Positions 15,205 through 25,203 of a stretch of 47,240 nucleotides of DNA are shown one piece after another. The number at the start of each line of letters is the position of its first letter. The first letter of the stretch is position 1. Origin of the DNA: Psychrobacter urativorans (GTDB lineage Bacteria > Pseudomonadota > Gammaproteobacteria > Pseudomonadales > Moraxellaceae); the NCBI RefSeq assembly GCF_904846695.1, contig NZ_CAJHBR010000021.1:1-47240 (forward strand), in the 5' to 3' direction. The notes beneath the pieces are model-generated. The model ran no database searches and was not told the origin of the DNA. It saw nothing but the letters and a program-made list of their open reading frames with translations. The translations under genes and the position numbers were made by a program.

Positions 15205-17436
15205 ATGGTGTTTATGACCAATAATGCTAATGACCATTCCAATGCCACTAACAGTGCCAGTAACAATGTCGCCAAAACAGACTCCATAGTACTTAGCGCT
15301 CCGAACCCTTCAATAAATGAGCAAGTTATTACCCCTGCAAAAATCGAATGGCAAAGGGACGATAGCGGCAATAAAGTGCCAGTATCAGGGGAGTTCGGTG
15401 ATGTCTACTTCTCTCATGCCGATGGCTTAGCAGAGTCGCGCTATGTATTTATCAATGGTAATCAACTGACTGAACGTTTGGCAAATTTAACTGGGCAGCA
15501 GAGCTTTACTATCGTTGAGTTGGGTTTTGGTACTGCCCTTAATCTATTAGCAGTATGGCAGTTATGGCGACAACTGCGTATCACTCAGCCACAGTTAGCT
15601 GACGCTCGCTTGCATTTTATTACTACTGAAATGCACCCCTTATCCCTCGATGACTTAACTAAGATACTGAGCTTATGGGCACAGCGTGCGCCTGAACTCG
15701 CTGATCTCATCGAGCAGCTACTAGCGACTTATCCAATGCTTGTTGCTGGCGCGCATCGGCTGACCTTCCCTGCTGATAACTTAACCGTCGATATCTGGCT
15801 GGGTGATGCAGCCACTAGCTTAGCCAAATTACAGAATCGCACTGCTAGTAATCGAGCGGCGCACGTCGATGCTTGGCTATTAGATGGTTTTGCCCCTTCT
15901 TGCAATGAGTCATTATGGGCCGATGCGGTGTTTGCGCAAATACAGCGCTTGTCACAGCTGGGTACTAGTGTCGCTACTTATAGCTGTGCTGGGGTGGTCA
16001 AACGTGGTCTACAAAATAACGGTTTTGCCCTAAAAAAGATCAAAGGCTTTGGCCGTAAAAATGAGATGCTTACGGCGGTGATGACGGCAGAATCGTTATC
16101 AGCGAATGGCGCTAGCGGCAAGATAATGTCGTCTACTTTAGAGCAAAGTACAACAACTGCTATAGAGTCAACTGTAGAAAAAACCAACGGCCATCAAACT
16201 GCCTTGGGTAACCCTAGTCATAGTTTAGTCATTGGTGCTGGAGTTGCTGGCTTATCAACAGCATGGTCATTAGCCAATCGTGGTATTAAAGTGACTTTAC
16301 TAGATAAAACAGCTCCATTAGCAGGAGCCTCCGGCAATCCACGTGCCCTACTAGCTCCTAAAATGACTCCTATCCATCATGTTGATGAGCATCTGCATAC
16401 TCTGGGCTATCTGTACAGCTGTCGTTTTTATCAGCAGCTCAATGAGCAAGCCGTTCAATCCAGTACAGCCTTAGTATTAGAGCCAACGGGCGCGCTCGAT
16501 TTGCTAATCAAAGCCAATGTCAACGTTGAACAAATCTCAGCATATCCTCCTAAGATGGCTACTACCTTGTCAGTCGCACAAGCGCAAGATGCTACAAACT
16601 TAGGGCTGCAAGCACTAGCCGAAAACTTATATCTACCACAGTCAGGCTTAGTCAATCCGCGAGCGCTAAAAACCTTGATACTTAACCATCCGTTGATTAC
16701 CTATCAGCAATTAACGGTGACTGCTATTAATGAAACTACCCTGCAGGTTTGTATTACGGGTCATAGTGCTGATACAGACTATTGCAAAAATGCATGTAGT
16801 GACGCTGCTGAAAAGACTATTAAAAAAACTATCACCGCAGATAATGTGATCATTTGTGCCGCTTTTGAAAGTCATGAATTAGATAGGCGTGTTTTTGATT
16901 GTCGTAAAATTCGCGGGCAATTATCTTGGTTTACCCCGACAGCAGCACAATGGGCAAAGCTACCTAAACTGCCGCTTAAATATAGCGGTTATTGTGCCTC
17001 ATTTACGCCGCAAAGGGGCGATAGCAGCATCAATAATGTGGATGAAGGACGCCAGCAACTATTATTAGGTGCCAGCTTTATACGTAATGATATATCTACA
17101 GAGATACGGGCTGCTGAACACCAAGTCAGTCGTGATAAACTAATAGCGGCTATCCCTGAGTTAGCAGCAGTAATACCTACGGATACTAGTGGCTGGCAAG
17201 CTCGTGCTGGGGTACGCACTCAAACCCCTGACTATCACCCGATACTAGGTCAGTTAGGGTCAGGGCAAAGTCGTATTTGGACCTTAAGTGCGATGGGGGC
17301 CAAAGGCTATGCTTATGCCCCACTGTGCGCCGAAATATTAGCAGATATCATGCTGGGTAACTTCGTTCCTGTATCTGCTGCTATGCTCGCCAGACTATCA
17401 CCACAGCGTAGCCTGTTGCAGACGCCGTTGGTTTAG
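15205..17436 (+). CDS. mnmC: Bifunctional tRNA mnm5s2U biosynthesis protein MnmC
   Basis: MnmC finishes the wobble modification 5-methylaminomethyl-2-thiouridine. The C-terminal FAD oxidase removes the carboxymethyl group and the N-terminal methyltransferase adds a methyl from SAM. The N-terminal half shows the SAM loop [12 protein letters not shown] (104-115) and [17 protein letters not shown] (222-238). The oxidase half begins [11 protein letters not shown] (340-350), with [12 protein letters not shown] and the late [12 protein letters not shown]. Both halves are intact. At 743 residues it is longer than the E. coli enzyme (668), owing to an Asn/Ser-rich start and a Ser/Thr-rich linker (295-338). 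Two in-frame ATGs (15205 and 15214) compete; the first is taken, the choice affects three residues. Confidence 0.93.
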   Translation: MVFMTNNANDHSNATNSASNNVAKTDSIVLSAPNPSINEQVITPAKIEWQRDDSGNKVPVSGEFGDVYFSHADGLAESRYVFINGNQLTERLANLTGQQSFTIVELGFGTALNLLAVWQLWRQLRITQPQLADARLHFITTEMHPLSLDDLTKILSLWAQRAPELADLIEQLLATYPMLVAGAHRLTFPADNLTVDIWLGDAATSLAKLQNRTASNRAAHVDAWLLDGFAPSCNESLWADAVFAQIQRLSQLGTSVATYSCAGVVKRGLQNNGFALKKIKGFGRKNEMLTAVMTAESLSANGASGKIMSSTLEQSTTTAIESTVEKTNGHQTALGNPSHSLVIGAGVAGLSTAWSLANRGIKVTLLDKTAPLAGASGNPRALLAPKMTPIHHVDEHLHTLGYLYSCRFYQQLNEQAVQSSTALVLEPTGALDLLIKANVNVEQISAYPPKMATTLSVAQAQDATNLGLQALAENLYLPQSGLVNPRALKTLILNHPLITYQQLTVTAINETTLQVCITGHSADTDYCKNACSDAAEKTIKKTITADNVIICAAFESHELDRRVFDCRKIRGQLSWFTPTAAQWAKLPKLPLKYSGYCASFTPQRGDSSINNVDEGRQQLLLGASFIRNDISTEIRAAEHQVSRDKLIAAIPELAAVIPTDTSGWQARAGVRTQTPDYHPILGQLGSGQSRIWTLSAMGAKGYAYAPLCAEILADIMLGNFVPVSAAMLARLSPQRSLLQTPLV

Positions 17437-17487
17437 TGGTAGCGAAATATAAAACAGATCGGCTAAAGTTGCTATAACATAGCCACT

Positions 17488-18180
17488 CTATCGAGCAAAA
17501 AACCCAGTTATCCAAATGATTATTGACCACAGTCCCCATACTAGCGCTATCAGCACAATCATCCCCAAAAAATCAGGTATGTGCAGATAAAGCCAAGCCA
17601 CAATAGGATTGCGCCAAAAGCAACTGTGCTGCTGCTTATCTTCTAACTGCTGATGCAAAAACGGCCGATCCATATGAATAGTATCCGTAATACCATACTC
17701 TTCATGGATATGCTTATGGACGATGCTAAGCGTTTTACGGCTAGGCCGAATAAAAATATCCAATAATGTGCCGACTCCAGGCACGATACCCACCACCATA
17801 TCAATCAAGGCTAAACGTACTGCTGGAGACATCTTACTAGCAGGAACACCCAATTGCCGACCCAACATAAAGGCATAGCTAGTCAATGCTAATCCTGCTA
17901 TATCGCCAGCTAGTGGTATCGTCGATAACGCAGCATCTGCGCCAACGCCTTGCTTAGTAAAAGGCACTCGTACTAGCGAATCCATAGTATTAGCGAATTT
18001 TGCCAATTTACGCTCAGTGGCAATCACTTGCTCACGAGTCAGCCCCTGCTCTGCAAGCCTTAGCTGATAGTCGATTTTAGGTGCTGTACTAGGAGTAGAT
18101 TTAGTTAGCTTTGCAGCTAAACCTTTAGTTTTTAGTAACTTTGACCGCTTAGATTCGGGCGGTAAATTTGAGTTATCCAT
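17488..18180 (-). CDS. DUF4112 membrane protein
   Basis: A 230-residue protein with a charged N-terminal region (1-70), then the DUF4112 core: [22 protein letters not shown], a helix with [58 protein letters not shown], matching the family's paired IPxxGD and IPxxGTLxD elements. A long C-terminal hydrophobic segment (about 198-228) follows a further linker. The family has no known function. Its start overlaps the end of ubiA by eight bases, so the two are translationally coupled. It is convergent with mnmC, with only about 50 bases between. Confidence 0.85.
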   Translation of the reverse strand: MDNSNLPPESKRSKLLKTKGLAAKLTKSTPSTAPKIDYQLRLAEQGLTREQVIATERKLAKFANTMDSLVRVPFTKQGVGADAALSTIPLAGDIAGLALTSYAFMLGRQLGVPASKMSPAVRLALIDMVVGIVPGVGTLLDIFIRPSRKTLSIVHKHIHEEYGITDTIHMDRPFLHQQLEDKQQHSCFWRNPIVAWLYLHIPDFLGMIVLIALVWGLWSIIIWITGFFAR

Positions 18181-19123
18181 TAAAGCTCGTCCATATACAA
18201 GAGGCTGCTATCAGCAAGAACAAGTAACGTCCAACCCAAATATTAGCCAAAAAGGCTTGGAAACAAGCAGCGGCTTGCCGACTGGCGCAAGCGCTATTTT
18301 GTTTAGCGAACATCATCGCTACTAATGCTAAGCCAAATACGGGAATAAACCCTAAATGGGTCACTGAGAAATAATGCCACAAAACTATGCCCATTAATAA
18401 TAAAAACAGAGTTTGCAGTAGCGAGATAATGACTACGTCATAACGTCCAAATAAAATAGCCGTTGATTTGATTCCGATTTTTAGATCATCTTCGCGGTCA
18501 GCCATCGCATACTGCGTATCATAAGCCACAGTCCAGCACATATAAGCTAAGAATAACAGCCAACACCAAATATCAGGAGTGCCGACTATCGCCACATAAG
18601 CCATAGGTATCGCCCAGCCAAAGGCCGCTGCTAAGAACAGTTGCGGTAACTGGGTAAAGCGCTTCATAAAAGGATAAATAAAAGCCAATACCACGGCGCC
18701 AAGAGACCAGTAAAACACTTGCACCGGTAAAAAGAATAGTAAGCTGGCACTCAATGCTACTAATACTAAGAACGCTGCAATAGCCTCTTTACCAGATAAG
18801 CGCCCATCAGCCAACGGCCGGCCTTTAGTACGAGTGACGAAACCGTCGACTTTACGATCAGCAAAGTCATTAATAGCACAACCTGCCGCTCGCATCAAAA
18901 TTGCTCCTAGGGCAAAAATGATAAACACTTTTAAGCTTGGTAAACCTGCCGTTACGCCAGTACTAGAGCCTTGCTGTTGCGCTTGGCTCATTGCTGCAAG
19001 CAACACGCCCCACAAAGTTGGCCATAACAATAGCTCAATGCCCACAGGTTTATCAAAGCGCGTCAGCTGCATGTAGGCATGAAGTTTGTCTTTGAGAGTT
19101 AAGGCTGGCCGCTTAGATATCAT
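18173..19123 (-). CDS. ubiA: 4-hydroxybenzoate polyprenyltransferase
   Basis: UbiA attaches the polyprenyl chain to 4-hydroxybenzoate in ubiquinone synthesis in the inner membrane. The 316 residues carry both aspartate-rich Mg-diphosphate motifs: [24 protein letters not shown] (first N85-D86..D89..D93) and [20 protein letters not shown] (about 200-217). The starting region [19 protein letters not shown] is diagnostic of UbiA rather than other UbiA-superfamily prenyltransferases. Several TM helices span the rest. A short Gln/Ser/Thr-rich loop (50-60) is longer than usual. Unlike many gammaproteobacteria, ubiC is not adjacent; instead a DUF4112 gene overlaps downstream. Confidence 0.94.
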   Translation of the reverse strand: MISKRPALTLKDKLHAYMQLTRFDKPVGIELLLWPTLWGVLLAAMSQAQQQGSSTGVTAGLPSLKVFIIFALGAILMRAAGCAINDFADRKVDGFVTRTKGRPLADGRLSGKEAIAAFLVLVALSASLLFFLPVQVFYWSLGAVVLAFIYPFMKRFTQLPQLFLAAAFGWAIPMAYVAIVGTPDIWCWLLFLAYMCWTVAYDTQYAMADREDDLKIGIKSTAILFGRYDVVIISLLQTLFLLLMGIVLWHYFSVTHLGFIPVFGLALVAMMFAKQNSACASRQAAACFQAFLANIWVGRYLFLLIAASCIWTSFNG

Positions 19124-19151
19124 TAGTTAATGGTCTCTATTTTTATAGTAT

Positions 19152-19391
19152 TTATTTTTGCTGCCATAATTGATTGGCTTCTAGCAGAGATAATTCAGGA
19201 TACTGTTTTCGTAACGCTTTAATCGAAGCTACTTTATCACTCTGTACTGGCTGCTGACGTAAATAAGTCAAATACTCGGTTGGGTCGGTCACTTGCTCTA
19301 AGCGCTTTTCAAGCTGTCGAATGTGCCTACGCATAGCAATATGCATCAGTAGCAACCATGCACTTACTAGATAAACCACTATCATTGACAT
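19152..19391 (-). CDS. Small membrane protein with L7/L12-C-terminal-like helix-turn
   Basis: A 79-residue protein: one TM segment (1-20), a basic coiled-coil stretch (21-45, RRHIRQLEKRLEQVTD), then SDKVASIKALRKQYPELSLLEANQLW. The last block follows the pattern K-xx-IK-xx-R-x3-xLxLxEAxxLV of the ribosomal L7/L12 C-terminal domain and of many small membrane-anchored proteins that carry that element. Function is unknown. It lies 28 bases upstream of ubiA and 72 downstream of rsmJ on the same strand, suggesting one transcript. The resemblance is by pattern only. Confidence 0.65.
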   Translation of the reverse strand: MSMIVVYLVSAWLLLMHIAMRRHIRQLEKRLEQVTDPTEYLTYLRQQPVQSDKVASIKALRKQYPELSLLEANQLWQQK

Positions 19392-19444
19392 CGATAATCT
19401 CCCGTATCACTTAGCTTAAGCAGATAAGCTAAGGCAGCTAAAAA

Positions 19445-19480
19445 CCTTTAAATGAAATAACCTTTAAGTGAAATAACCGT
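19445..19480. repeat. 16-bp tandem repeat spanning the rsmJ stop
   Basis: CCTTTAAATGAAATAA (19445) and CCTTTAAGTGAAATAA (19461) lie head to tail with a partial third copy. On the minus strand they contain the last codons (GYFT) and stop of rsmJ and repeat them in the 3' untranslated part. Confidence 0.85.
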
Positions 19481-20378
19481 CAAAACGTAGTGCTTCGTTC
19501 TGCCAAGTCTCAGTCGGCTGCTGTTGAGCCAGTAACGCGGCCTGCTGCGGACGCTTGACGATAACTCGCCCAGCTTGCTGTTGATTATTGCTCAAAAGCG
19601 ATTGCGCACTTTGTAGTAACTGCTGCTCTTCAACTAGCGTTGGCGGCTGCGCTAAACCATGCAATGCTTGCATTTGCTTACCAACTTTAGCGCCTTTACC
19701 CGTCTTACTATCTTGATAGCTATCCATCGGAAACATAGGGTCTAAATAAATAACATCTACCTTCTGTTTAGTGGCGTCAGAGCTTATAGAATCCTCTGCT
19801 TGGATACGCTGTAAAGAGCTGAAATAGCTTAATGCATCAGTATTAACAATATGCAAACGTGACATCAGCTTTTGCCAATTGGGATGGGTACTCATGCGCT
19901 GCTGTTCAGTCAATAATAACAGCGCCATTAAAGGCTGCTGCTCTAGCATAGTTACTTGTGCCCCAGTGCTAGCTAATATCAAACTATCATGTCCAAAGCC
20001 AGCTGTAGCATCAATAACTTTGCTACCAGCGCTAAGTTTAGCAGCTTGTAATAATAGCTCAGTTTTGCGCCCAGCACTGACCACGCGCCGTTGTAGCTTG
20101 TCCCATTCCGGCGCTACACTTAAACCAGCACTCAATAACGATAGCTGGTTTTTAGGGTCTAATAATAGCAGCGCTGATGCCGATTCTGCACTTAGCTGTG
20201 CACGGCGCTTTTGAGTAAGCTTGTCAGTGACTAGCTCAGTAGTTAGCTCTAAAGATAAGTTGTGCTGACTGATCAGCGCCTGCAATTGCTGAATTTGCGC
20301 TTGCTGGACTTCGTCAACGTAAACCAACTTGCAATGTTGAATGCTGATAGCCGTTGTAGATGTTTGCAAAGTGCTCAT
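19464..20378 (-). CDS. rsmJ: 16S rRNA (guanine-1516-N2)-methyltransferase RsmJ
   Basis: RsmJ methylates N2 of G1516 in 16S rRNA using SAM. The 304 residues include VIDATAGFGHDSLILASTG, the SAM-binding loop, an acidic end of strand 2 (MLEQQP), and the family-specific VIYLDPMFP motif IV followed by GKGAKVGKQMQALHGL. These match E. coli YhiQ. A longer N-terminal part (about 70 residues, LVYVDEVQQAQ...) precedes the core. AAGAGA lies upstream of the ATG. It is on the same strand as ubiA and the 79-residue membrane protein downstream. Confidence 0.92.
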   Translation of the reverse strand: MSTLQTSTTAISIQHCKLVYVDEVQQAQIQQLQALISQHNLSLELTTELVTDKLTQKRRAQLSAESASALLLLDPKNQLSLLSAGLSVAPEWDKLQRRVVSAGRKTELLLQAAKLSAGSKVIDATAGFGHDSLILASTGAQVTMLEQQPLMALLLLTEQQRMSTHPNWQKLMSRLHIVNTDALSYFSSLQRIQAEDSISSDATKQKVDVIYLDPMFPMDSYQDSKTGKGAKVGKQMQALHGLAQPPTLVEEQQLLQSAQSLLSNNQQQAGRVIVKRPQQAALLAQQQPTETWQNEALRFDGYFT

Positions 20379-20396
20379 AACTGCTATCTCTTATGA

Positions 20397-20430
20397 CTAT
20401 TCATCAAGCTATTTATCAAGCTATTCAAAT
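20397..20430. repeat. 12-bp tandem repeat upstream of rsmJ
   Basis: CTATTCATCAAG (20397), CTATTTATCAAG (20409) and CTATTCAAAT (20421). It lies in the gap between the uppP stop and the rsmJ start. Confidence 0.75.
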
Positions 20431-20491
20431 ATTAATAAAATCGCTTGACGATCGATTGTTGGCAAAGTCTATTGATAAATCTAATTAATAT

Positions 20492-20531
20492 GACCTGCAA
20501 AGACTTAGCCTACAAAGATTTAGCCTGCAAA
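20492..20531. repeat. 15-bp in-frame tandem repeat carrying the uppP stop codon
   Basis: On the minus strand the unit reads TTTGCAGGCTAAATC. It holds the last three codons (FAG) and the TAA of uppP, and is repeated in the same frame (TTTGTAGGCTAAGTC) and partly a third time. The second copy therefore gives a backup in-frame stop. Confidence 0.9.
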
Positions 20532-21362
20532 CTGATAGCCGAATACCCAAGCCGCTACTAATACCACGATGCCAGTAATAATACGCAACCAAGCAAAAAT
20601 CTTAAAGTCACGGCGGCTAACCCAAGCCACTAACCAGCGAATAGCCAATAGTGCGACTACAAAGGATACTAGCGTACCTATACCAAGTACCCACCAATCC
20701 TCGCTAGTGGACATCACCTCATGATGCTTTATTAAATCGAGCAACCCAGCACCAATAATAACTGGAATGCCTAAGAAGAAGGAAAACTCAGCTGAGGCTT
20801 TACGAGAGACGCCAAGCCATAGCGCTCCTACGATAGTAGCGCCAGAGCGTGAAGTACCTGGTATTAAGGCAAAACATTGAAATAAACCAATCATCAAGGC
20901 TGTCTTGAGACTGACATCTTCAGCTTCCTCAGCAATAATGACTTTCGGGCGGTTTTCAACATAAAAAATAAGTAAACCACCAATGATCAGCATGATAGCT
21001 ACAGTGACAGGGTTGAATAAATAAAGCTTAATTTCATCGGCAAAAGTAAAACCAAGGATCATCACTGGAATAGTAGCGACTATCAAGCTAAGTCCGAGCT
21101 GGCGAGGGTTTTTTAGCACTTCAGACTTACCAGTAATTAATCCAGTAAGCGCTTGCCAGAGGCGTCCCCAGTAGTCATAAATAACTGCTAAAATAGCGCC
21201 TAATTGCACTACTACTATGAACAAATCAACTTTTTCTTTGGTCCAAAAACCCATGACATCAGCTGATAAAATCAGATAGCCAGTACTAGAGATGGGTAAA
21301 AACTCAGTGATACCTTCAACAATACCCATGATGACGGCTTGAATTAATAAAACTATATCCAC
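20520..21362 (-). CDS. uppP: Undecaprenyl-diphosphatase
   Basis: UppP (BacA) dephosphorylates undecaprenyl diphosphate so the lipid carrier can be reused for peptidoglycan and other glycan export; it confers bacitracin tolerance. The 280 residues show both signature regions: EGITEFLPISSTGYLIL (16-32, with the essential Glu) and the PGTSRSGATI phosphate-binding motif (about 168-177), with eight or so TM segments. Length agrees with the E. coli enzyme (273). It stands with its own short flanks between tsaB and rsmJ on the same strand. The last codons are part of a 15-bp tandem repeat. Confidence 0.95.
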   Translation of the reverse strand: MDIVLLIQAVIMGIVEGITEFLPISSTGYLILSADVMGFWTKEKVDLFIVVVQLGAILAVIYDYWGRLWQALTGLITGKSEVLKNPRQLGLSLIVATIPVMILGFTFADEIKLYLFNPVTVAIMLIIGGLLIFYVENRPKVIIAEEAEDVSLKTALMIGLFQCFALIPGTSRSGATIVGALWLGVSRKASAEFSFFLGIPVIIGAGLLDLIKHHEVMSTSEDWWVLGIGTLVSFVVALLAIRWLVAWVSRRDFKIFAWLRIITGIVVLVAAWVFGYQFAG

Positions 21363-21501
21363 TTTTATTATCCTAAAAACAGCACTACTAACTACTGGGT
21401 GCTGTCATGTTATCTGTTGATGACTTTTGTACCTTTAAGTGGTTCATTAGCCGTTATAAGAATACTGTTATAAAAATACTTAGGCTAATATTAATACTTT
21501 A

Positions 21502-21546
21502 TTAGCTTAGTACTGACCTTAGCTTAGTACTGAGATTAGCTGCTAG
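21502..21546. repeat. 17-bp tandem repeat next to the tsaB stop
   Basis: TTAGCTTAGTACTGACC (21502) and TTAGCTTAGTACTGAGA (21519) with a partial third copy at 21536. It ends eight bases from the tsaB stop on the minus strand. Confidence 0.85.
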
Positions 21547-21553
21547 TAAAGCT

Positions 21554-22249
21554 TTAAGCTTTACCTTGTTCTTTCAGCGTTTTCCAAGCTTGATTACGCA
21601 AATATTTTGGTAAAGCCTGCGCCGCCTCGGTACCACCGCTCGCTACAAACTGGGCGATACCTAATTGCCCAATGATAGCCGCATCAGGATTGATATCGTC
21701 ATAGCTGAGTTGTCCATCATAATGCTTGAGTAAGCTAGCACCATTGCCAACAATAGGTAAATTAAGTGGCGTTTGACTGTCATAATCTAGCAATTGCTCA
21801 GTATCCGCTGCATCCATAGATCCTGCATCGACAGGCGCTGGTTGCATAATACCGTCCCTTAGACAATAGTGACCAAAATACACTTGCTGCATCCGCGCAT
21901 CGAGGGCGCTATACACTTGCGTTAGACCATGCTGTACATAAGCAGACTGCGCTATAGCTTGCAAGCTAGAGATAGCCACGCATGGTAAATCTTGGGCTAC
22001 TGATAAGGCTTGTACCACAGCAGTATTGATACGAATACCACTAAAAGCACCGGGACCACGATTGAATATCAATGCTTGCACATCTGCCAATCGCAGCTGA
22101 TTACCCTTTAGTGCCGCATCTATCATCGGCAATATTTGCTGGGTTTGCTGACGCTTACCCGTTTCAGTTTGGTTTGAAATCACTTTGCCGCTGCTGTCTA
22201 AAATAGCAATCGAACATTGATCAAAAACGGTATCCATGGCTAAAAACAT
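21554..22249 (-). CDS. tsaB: tRNA N6-threonylcarbamoyladenosine (t6A) complex protein TsaB
   Basis: TsaB is the ASKHA-fold scaffold that pairs with TsaD in making t6A37 of ANN-decoding tRNAs. The open frame extends further upstream, but the ATG at 22249 is preceded by TGAGG at good spacing and starts MFLAMDTVFDQCSIAI, the natural first strand. That gives 231 residues, as expected (E. coli 231). Diagnostic segments are ILPMIDAAL, FNRGPGAFSGIRIN and QALSVAQDLPCVAISSLQAIA. The extra 43 upstream residues are basic and not family-like. It lies downstream of ffh with a probable terminator in between. Confidence 0.92.
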   Translation of the reverse strand: MFLAMDTVFDQCSIAILDSSGKVISNQTETGKRQQTQQILPMIDAALKGNQLRLADVQALIFNRGPGAFSGIRINTAVVQALSVAQDLPCVAISSLQAIAQSAYVQHGLTQVYSALDARMQQVYFGHYCLRDGIMQPAPVDAGSMDAADTEQLLDYDSQTPLNLPIVGNGASLLKHYDGQLSYDDINPDAAIIGQLGIAQFVASGGTEAAQALPKYLRNQAWKTLKEQGKA

Positions 22250-22401
22250 GCTGACCTCAGTTGTACTTGCTGGCTTTACAAAATAGCGCCTATCATAGCA
22301 TTTCAATTCAACAACTTTGATGACTTTCTGCACTTTCCACAATTTATCCATCGAAAAGTATTGTCGATGCCGAGGCATTCACTAAGTTAGTAAAACCTAT
22401 T

Positions 22402-22437
22402 TATAAAAACCCCAAAGCTATAGCTAGCATTGAGGTT
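22402..22437 (-). terminator. Probable ffh terminator
   Basis: On the minus strand AACCTCAA pairs with TTGGGGTT (one wobble) over a loop that itself contains the palindrome AGCTATAGCT, followed by TTTAT. It sits 36 bases past the ffh stop. Confidence 0.6.
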
Positions 22438-22472
22438 CTATACTGCGGTTATGATATGGCAATCGGGTTAAG

Positions 22473-24026
22473 CTAAAAGCGCTTTTTGAAGCCTTTTGGT
22501 GCTTGATTCTGCAGCTCTTGCATTTGCTTTTGCATATCCTCAGCGCTTGGCAAATTGTTAGGATCCAGTCCCATTTGCTTAGCCATTGCTGCTTGGTTGA
22601 CATCTTTTATGCCGCCTGATTGACCGCCACCACCGCCAAATAACGGGCCACCGCCACCTGCAGCGCCGCCGCCGCCACCCATTAACCCTTGCATAGATTT
22701 CATCATTTTACCGATGCCTTCAGGCTTGGAAATCATTTTCATCATTTTCGCCATTTGCTTGTGTTGCTTAAGCAGGCGGTTGACGTCTTGAATCTCGCGA
22801 CCAGAACCTGCGGCAATACGACGTTTACGACTAGGGTTAATCTTATCGGGATTTTTGCGCTCAAATGGGGTCATTGAATTAATCAAAGCTTCCATTTCAC
22901 GTACTTTTTCTTCAGGCTTAGCGTCTTCAACGGCTTTTTGCATATCAGAGCCGCCCATACCCGGCATCTTGTCAAGGAAGCCTGCCATGCCGCCCATACT
23001 TTTCATTTGTTGAAACTGAGTCAGTAGATCCTCAAGGTCGAATTCACCACCCTTTTGCATCTTTTTAGCCATTTTTTCGGCTTTGTCACGGTCGATTTTT
23101 TGTTCAACTTCTTCAACTAGACTTAATACATCACCCATACCTAAGATACGTTGGGCAATACGTTCAGGATGGAACAACTCTAGCGCGTCTAGTTTTTCGC
23201 CGCGACCCAAGAATTTAATAGGCTTGCCAGTGATAGCACGTACTGATAGCGCAGCGCCGCCCCGAGCATCGCCGTCAGTCTTAGTTAAGATCACCCCTGT
23301 CAAAGGCAAGGCATCATCGAATGCTTTGGCAGTATTTGCCGCATCCTGACCGGTCATGGCATCGACTACAAATAGAGTTTCAGAAGGATTGACCGCAGCG
23401 GTTAAGGCCTTGATCTCATTCATCATAGCTTCGTCAATAGCCAGACGACCAGCGGTATCAATAATCAAGATATCTTGATACTGAATTTTGGCCTCTTCAA
23501 TAGCTCGTAGCGCAATATCAATAGGGTTTTCGTCGCTGCTTGAATTGACGAATTTGGCATTAACTTGCCCAGCCACTTGCTCAAGCTGCTTGATCGCTGC
23601 TGGACGATAGACGTCAGCCGACACTAGCATAACTTTTTTCTTATGACGCTCTTGTAGGAACTTGGCCAGCTTACCAGCAGTAGTGGTTTTACCAGCACCT
23701 TGTAGACCTGCTAAGATATAAACTACTGGTGGTTTGCCAGTCATTTCTAACTGTTGATTGGCACTGCCCATCATTTCGGTCAGCTCATCGTGGACGATTT
23801 TTACAAAAGCTTGTCCAGGAGCTAACTCTTTTAACACTTCTGCGCCCAGTGCTTGCTCTTTGACTCGTTTAACAAAATCACGAGTCACAGGCAAAGCTAC
23901 GTCAGCTTCCAGCAGCGCCATACGTACTTCACGTAAAGTGTCTTTGATATTGTCTTCGGTTAATTGACCACTGCCAGAGATGTTGCGTAAACTCGACGAT
24001 AGGCGTTCGGTTAAGGTATCAAACAT
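22473..24026 (-). CDS. ffh: Signal recognition particle GTPase Ffh
   Basis: Ffh binds 4.5S RNA and signal sequences and targets membrane proteins to FtsY and SecYEG. The 517-residue product has the N domain (1-95), the G domain with P-loop GLQGAGKTT (107-115), DTAGRL, TKTDGDARGGAALS and the DVLSLVE motif, then the Met-rich M domain with its RNA-binding SGR element (IAAGSGREIQDVNRLLKQHKQM). Unlike E. coli Ffh (453 residues), the tail carries a glycine-rich stretch (GGGGG...GGGG about 447-470) and an extra ~45 residues ending GFKKRF. The gene is divergent from ypjD, the same neighbour as in E. coli. Confidence 0.96.
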   Translation of the reverse strand: MFDTLTERLSSSLRNISGSGQLTEDNIKDTLREVRMALLEADVALPVTRDFVKRVKEQALGAEVLKELAPGQAFVKIVHDELTEMMGSANQQLEMTGKPPVVYILAGLQGAGKTTTAGKLAKFLQERHKKKVMLVSADVYRPAAIKQLEQVAGQVNAKFVNSSSDENPIDIALRAIEEAKIQYQDILIIDTAGRLAIDEAMMNEIKALTAAVNPSETLFVVDAMTGQDAANTAKAFDDALPLTGVILTKTDGDARGGAALSVRAITGKPIKFLGRGEKLDALELFHPERIAQRILGMGDVLSLVEEVEQKIDRDKAEKMAKKMQKGGEFDLEDLLTQFQQMKSMGGMAGFLDKMPGMGGSDMQKAVEDAKPEEKVREMEALINSMTPFERKNPDKINPSRKRRIAAGSGREIQDVNRLLKQHKQMAKMMKMISKPEGIGKMMKSMQGLMGGGGGAAGGGGPLFGGGGGQSGGIKDVNQAAMAKQMGLDPNNLPSAEDMQKQMQELQNQAPKGFKKRF

Positions 24027-24411
24027 AAGTAATTCTCATTAGGTCATTAGTTAATATGTATTCTTTAAATCTGCGTTAGTTAATAGGGTTTTGCTTAGCT
24101 ATATTGTGGTTAGCGGTATTTTAATTAGTATTCATCACCTGTTGCAAGCCACTGGTTTTAATTCACCCGTTTATTATTTAAGCGCTTATGCTAGAATTTC
24201 TCAATAATAGATCAATATTGATCCTGCATCTTCAATAATGAATCAGCAATATTGACTAGGCTAAAATAATAATGGATATGATTCTCAACTGAAGGCTGTT
24301 TTATGATAAATTGTAGGCTTATTCTAATCATACCATTTTAGCATTAACTTGAGCGGCCCTGAGTAATAATAGCCACTAGGTTGCGCTGCTGATAATTAAT
24401 GAGGCTTAGCT
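24027..24411. other. Divergent ffh-ypjD intergenic region
   Basis: This 385-base stretch contains a perfect 14-bp palindrome GATCAATATTGATC (24210-24223), and a degenerate second copy of its surroundings about 30 bases on (TCAATAATGAATCAGCAATATTGAC). I see no small gene. Promoters for ffh and ypjD must lie here, but none is clear enough to place. Confidence 0.5.
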
Positions 24412-25203
24412 GTGTTACTTGCTTTTGTGATAGCCAGTATGGCTTATATCGCGGTCAGTATCTACATCGGTTGGGCACTGACAGCCAATATTACTATTAA
24501 TAAAGGTCTCAGTTTGGGCCTATTGCTGCTGGGAATGCTTGCGCACGCCACCCTATTGTATCCTTATATATTCACTCTTTATGGGCTGAATTTTAATCTA
24601 TTTAATGTGCTCAGTCTTATCAGCTTATTTTTCTTATTCTTTTATGTCCTGTTCTCATTGTATAGACCGATTGTCAGTTTAGGTATTTTGGCAGCGCCAA
24701 CCGCCTTTATCGGCATGACCATAGGATTCATTGGTCGAGTGGCTTACCAGCCTTTAACTCATGTCAGTGTCGGTTTAGAAGCTCACATTATACTATCATT
24801 CGCCGCTTACTGTGTGCTACTGATGGCCACCGTACAAGCGCTATTTTTGCGACTGCAAATTGGTGAACTAAAACAACAGACTATTCATCGCTTTTGGGTC
24901 AATAAGCTCCCTTCTTTGCAGACTATGGAAGGATTATTATTTGACATGATCCTAGTAGGTTTTGTGCTACTTAGTATTGCGCTGGGACTTGGCTTCGTCT
25001 ATGTAGAGGACTTATTTTCTCAACATATCGTGCATAAAACAGTATTTAGTGTACTGTCATGGTTATTATTTGGAGTACTGCTACTAGGTAATTGGCGTGC
25101 AGGGTGGCGTGGTAAGCGTGCTGCTAACATCACTATTTATGCCTTTATATTGTTAGCTATTGGTTTCGTTGGCAGTAAATTTGTTTTGGAGTTAGTGCTG
25201 TAA
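24412..25203 (+). CDS. ypjD: CcsA-family inner-membrane protein YpjD (cytochrome c assembly-like)
   Basis: A 263-residue polytopic protein with about eight hydrophobic helices, the same length as E. coli YpjD and, like it, adjacent to ffh. The CcsA-type core is visible as VGLEAHIILSFAAYCVLLMATVQALFLRLQ and QHIVHKTVFSVLSWLLFGVLLLG, each with a His that in CcsA/CcmC relatives binds haem. No full tryptophan-rich WWD motif is evident, so haem handling is not assured; the YpjD role in E. coli is not settled. GTG start with GAGG seven bases ahead. The stop lies inside a 12-bp tandem repeat. Confidence 0.88.
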   Translation: MLLAFVIASMAYIAVSIYIGWALTANITINKGLSLGLLLLGMLAHATLLYPYIFTLYGLNFNLFNVLSLISLFFLFFYVLFSLYRPIVSLGILAAPTAFIGMTIGFIGRVAYQPLTHVSVGLEAHIILSFAAYCVLLMATVQALFLRLQIGELKQQTIHRFWVNKLPSLQTMEGLLFDMILVGFVLLSIALGLGFVYVEDLFSQHIVHKTVFSVLSWLLFGVLLLGNWRAGWRGKRAANITIYAFILLAIGFVGSKFVLELVL

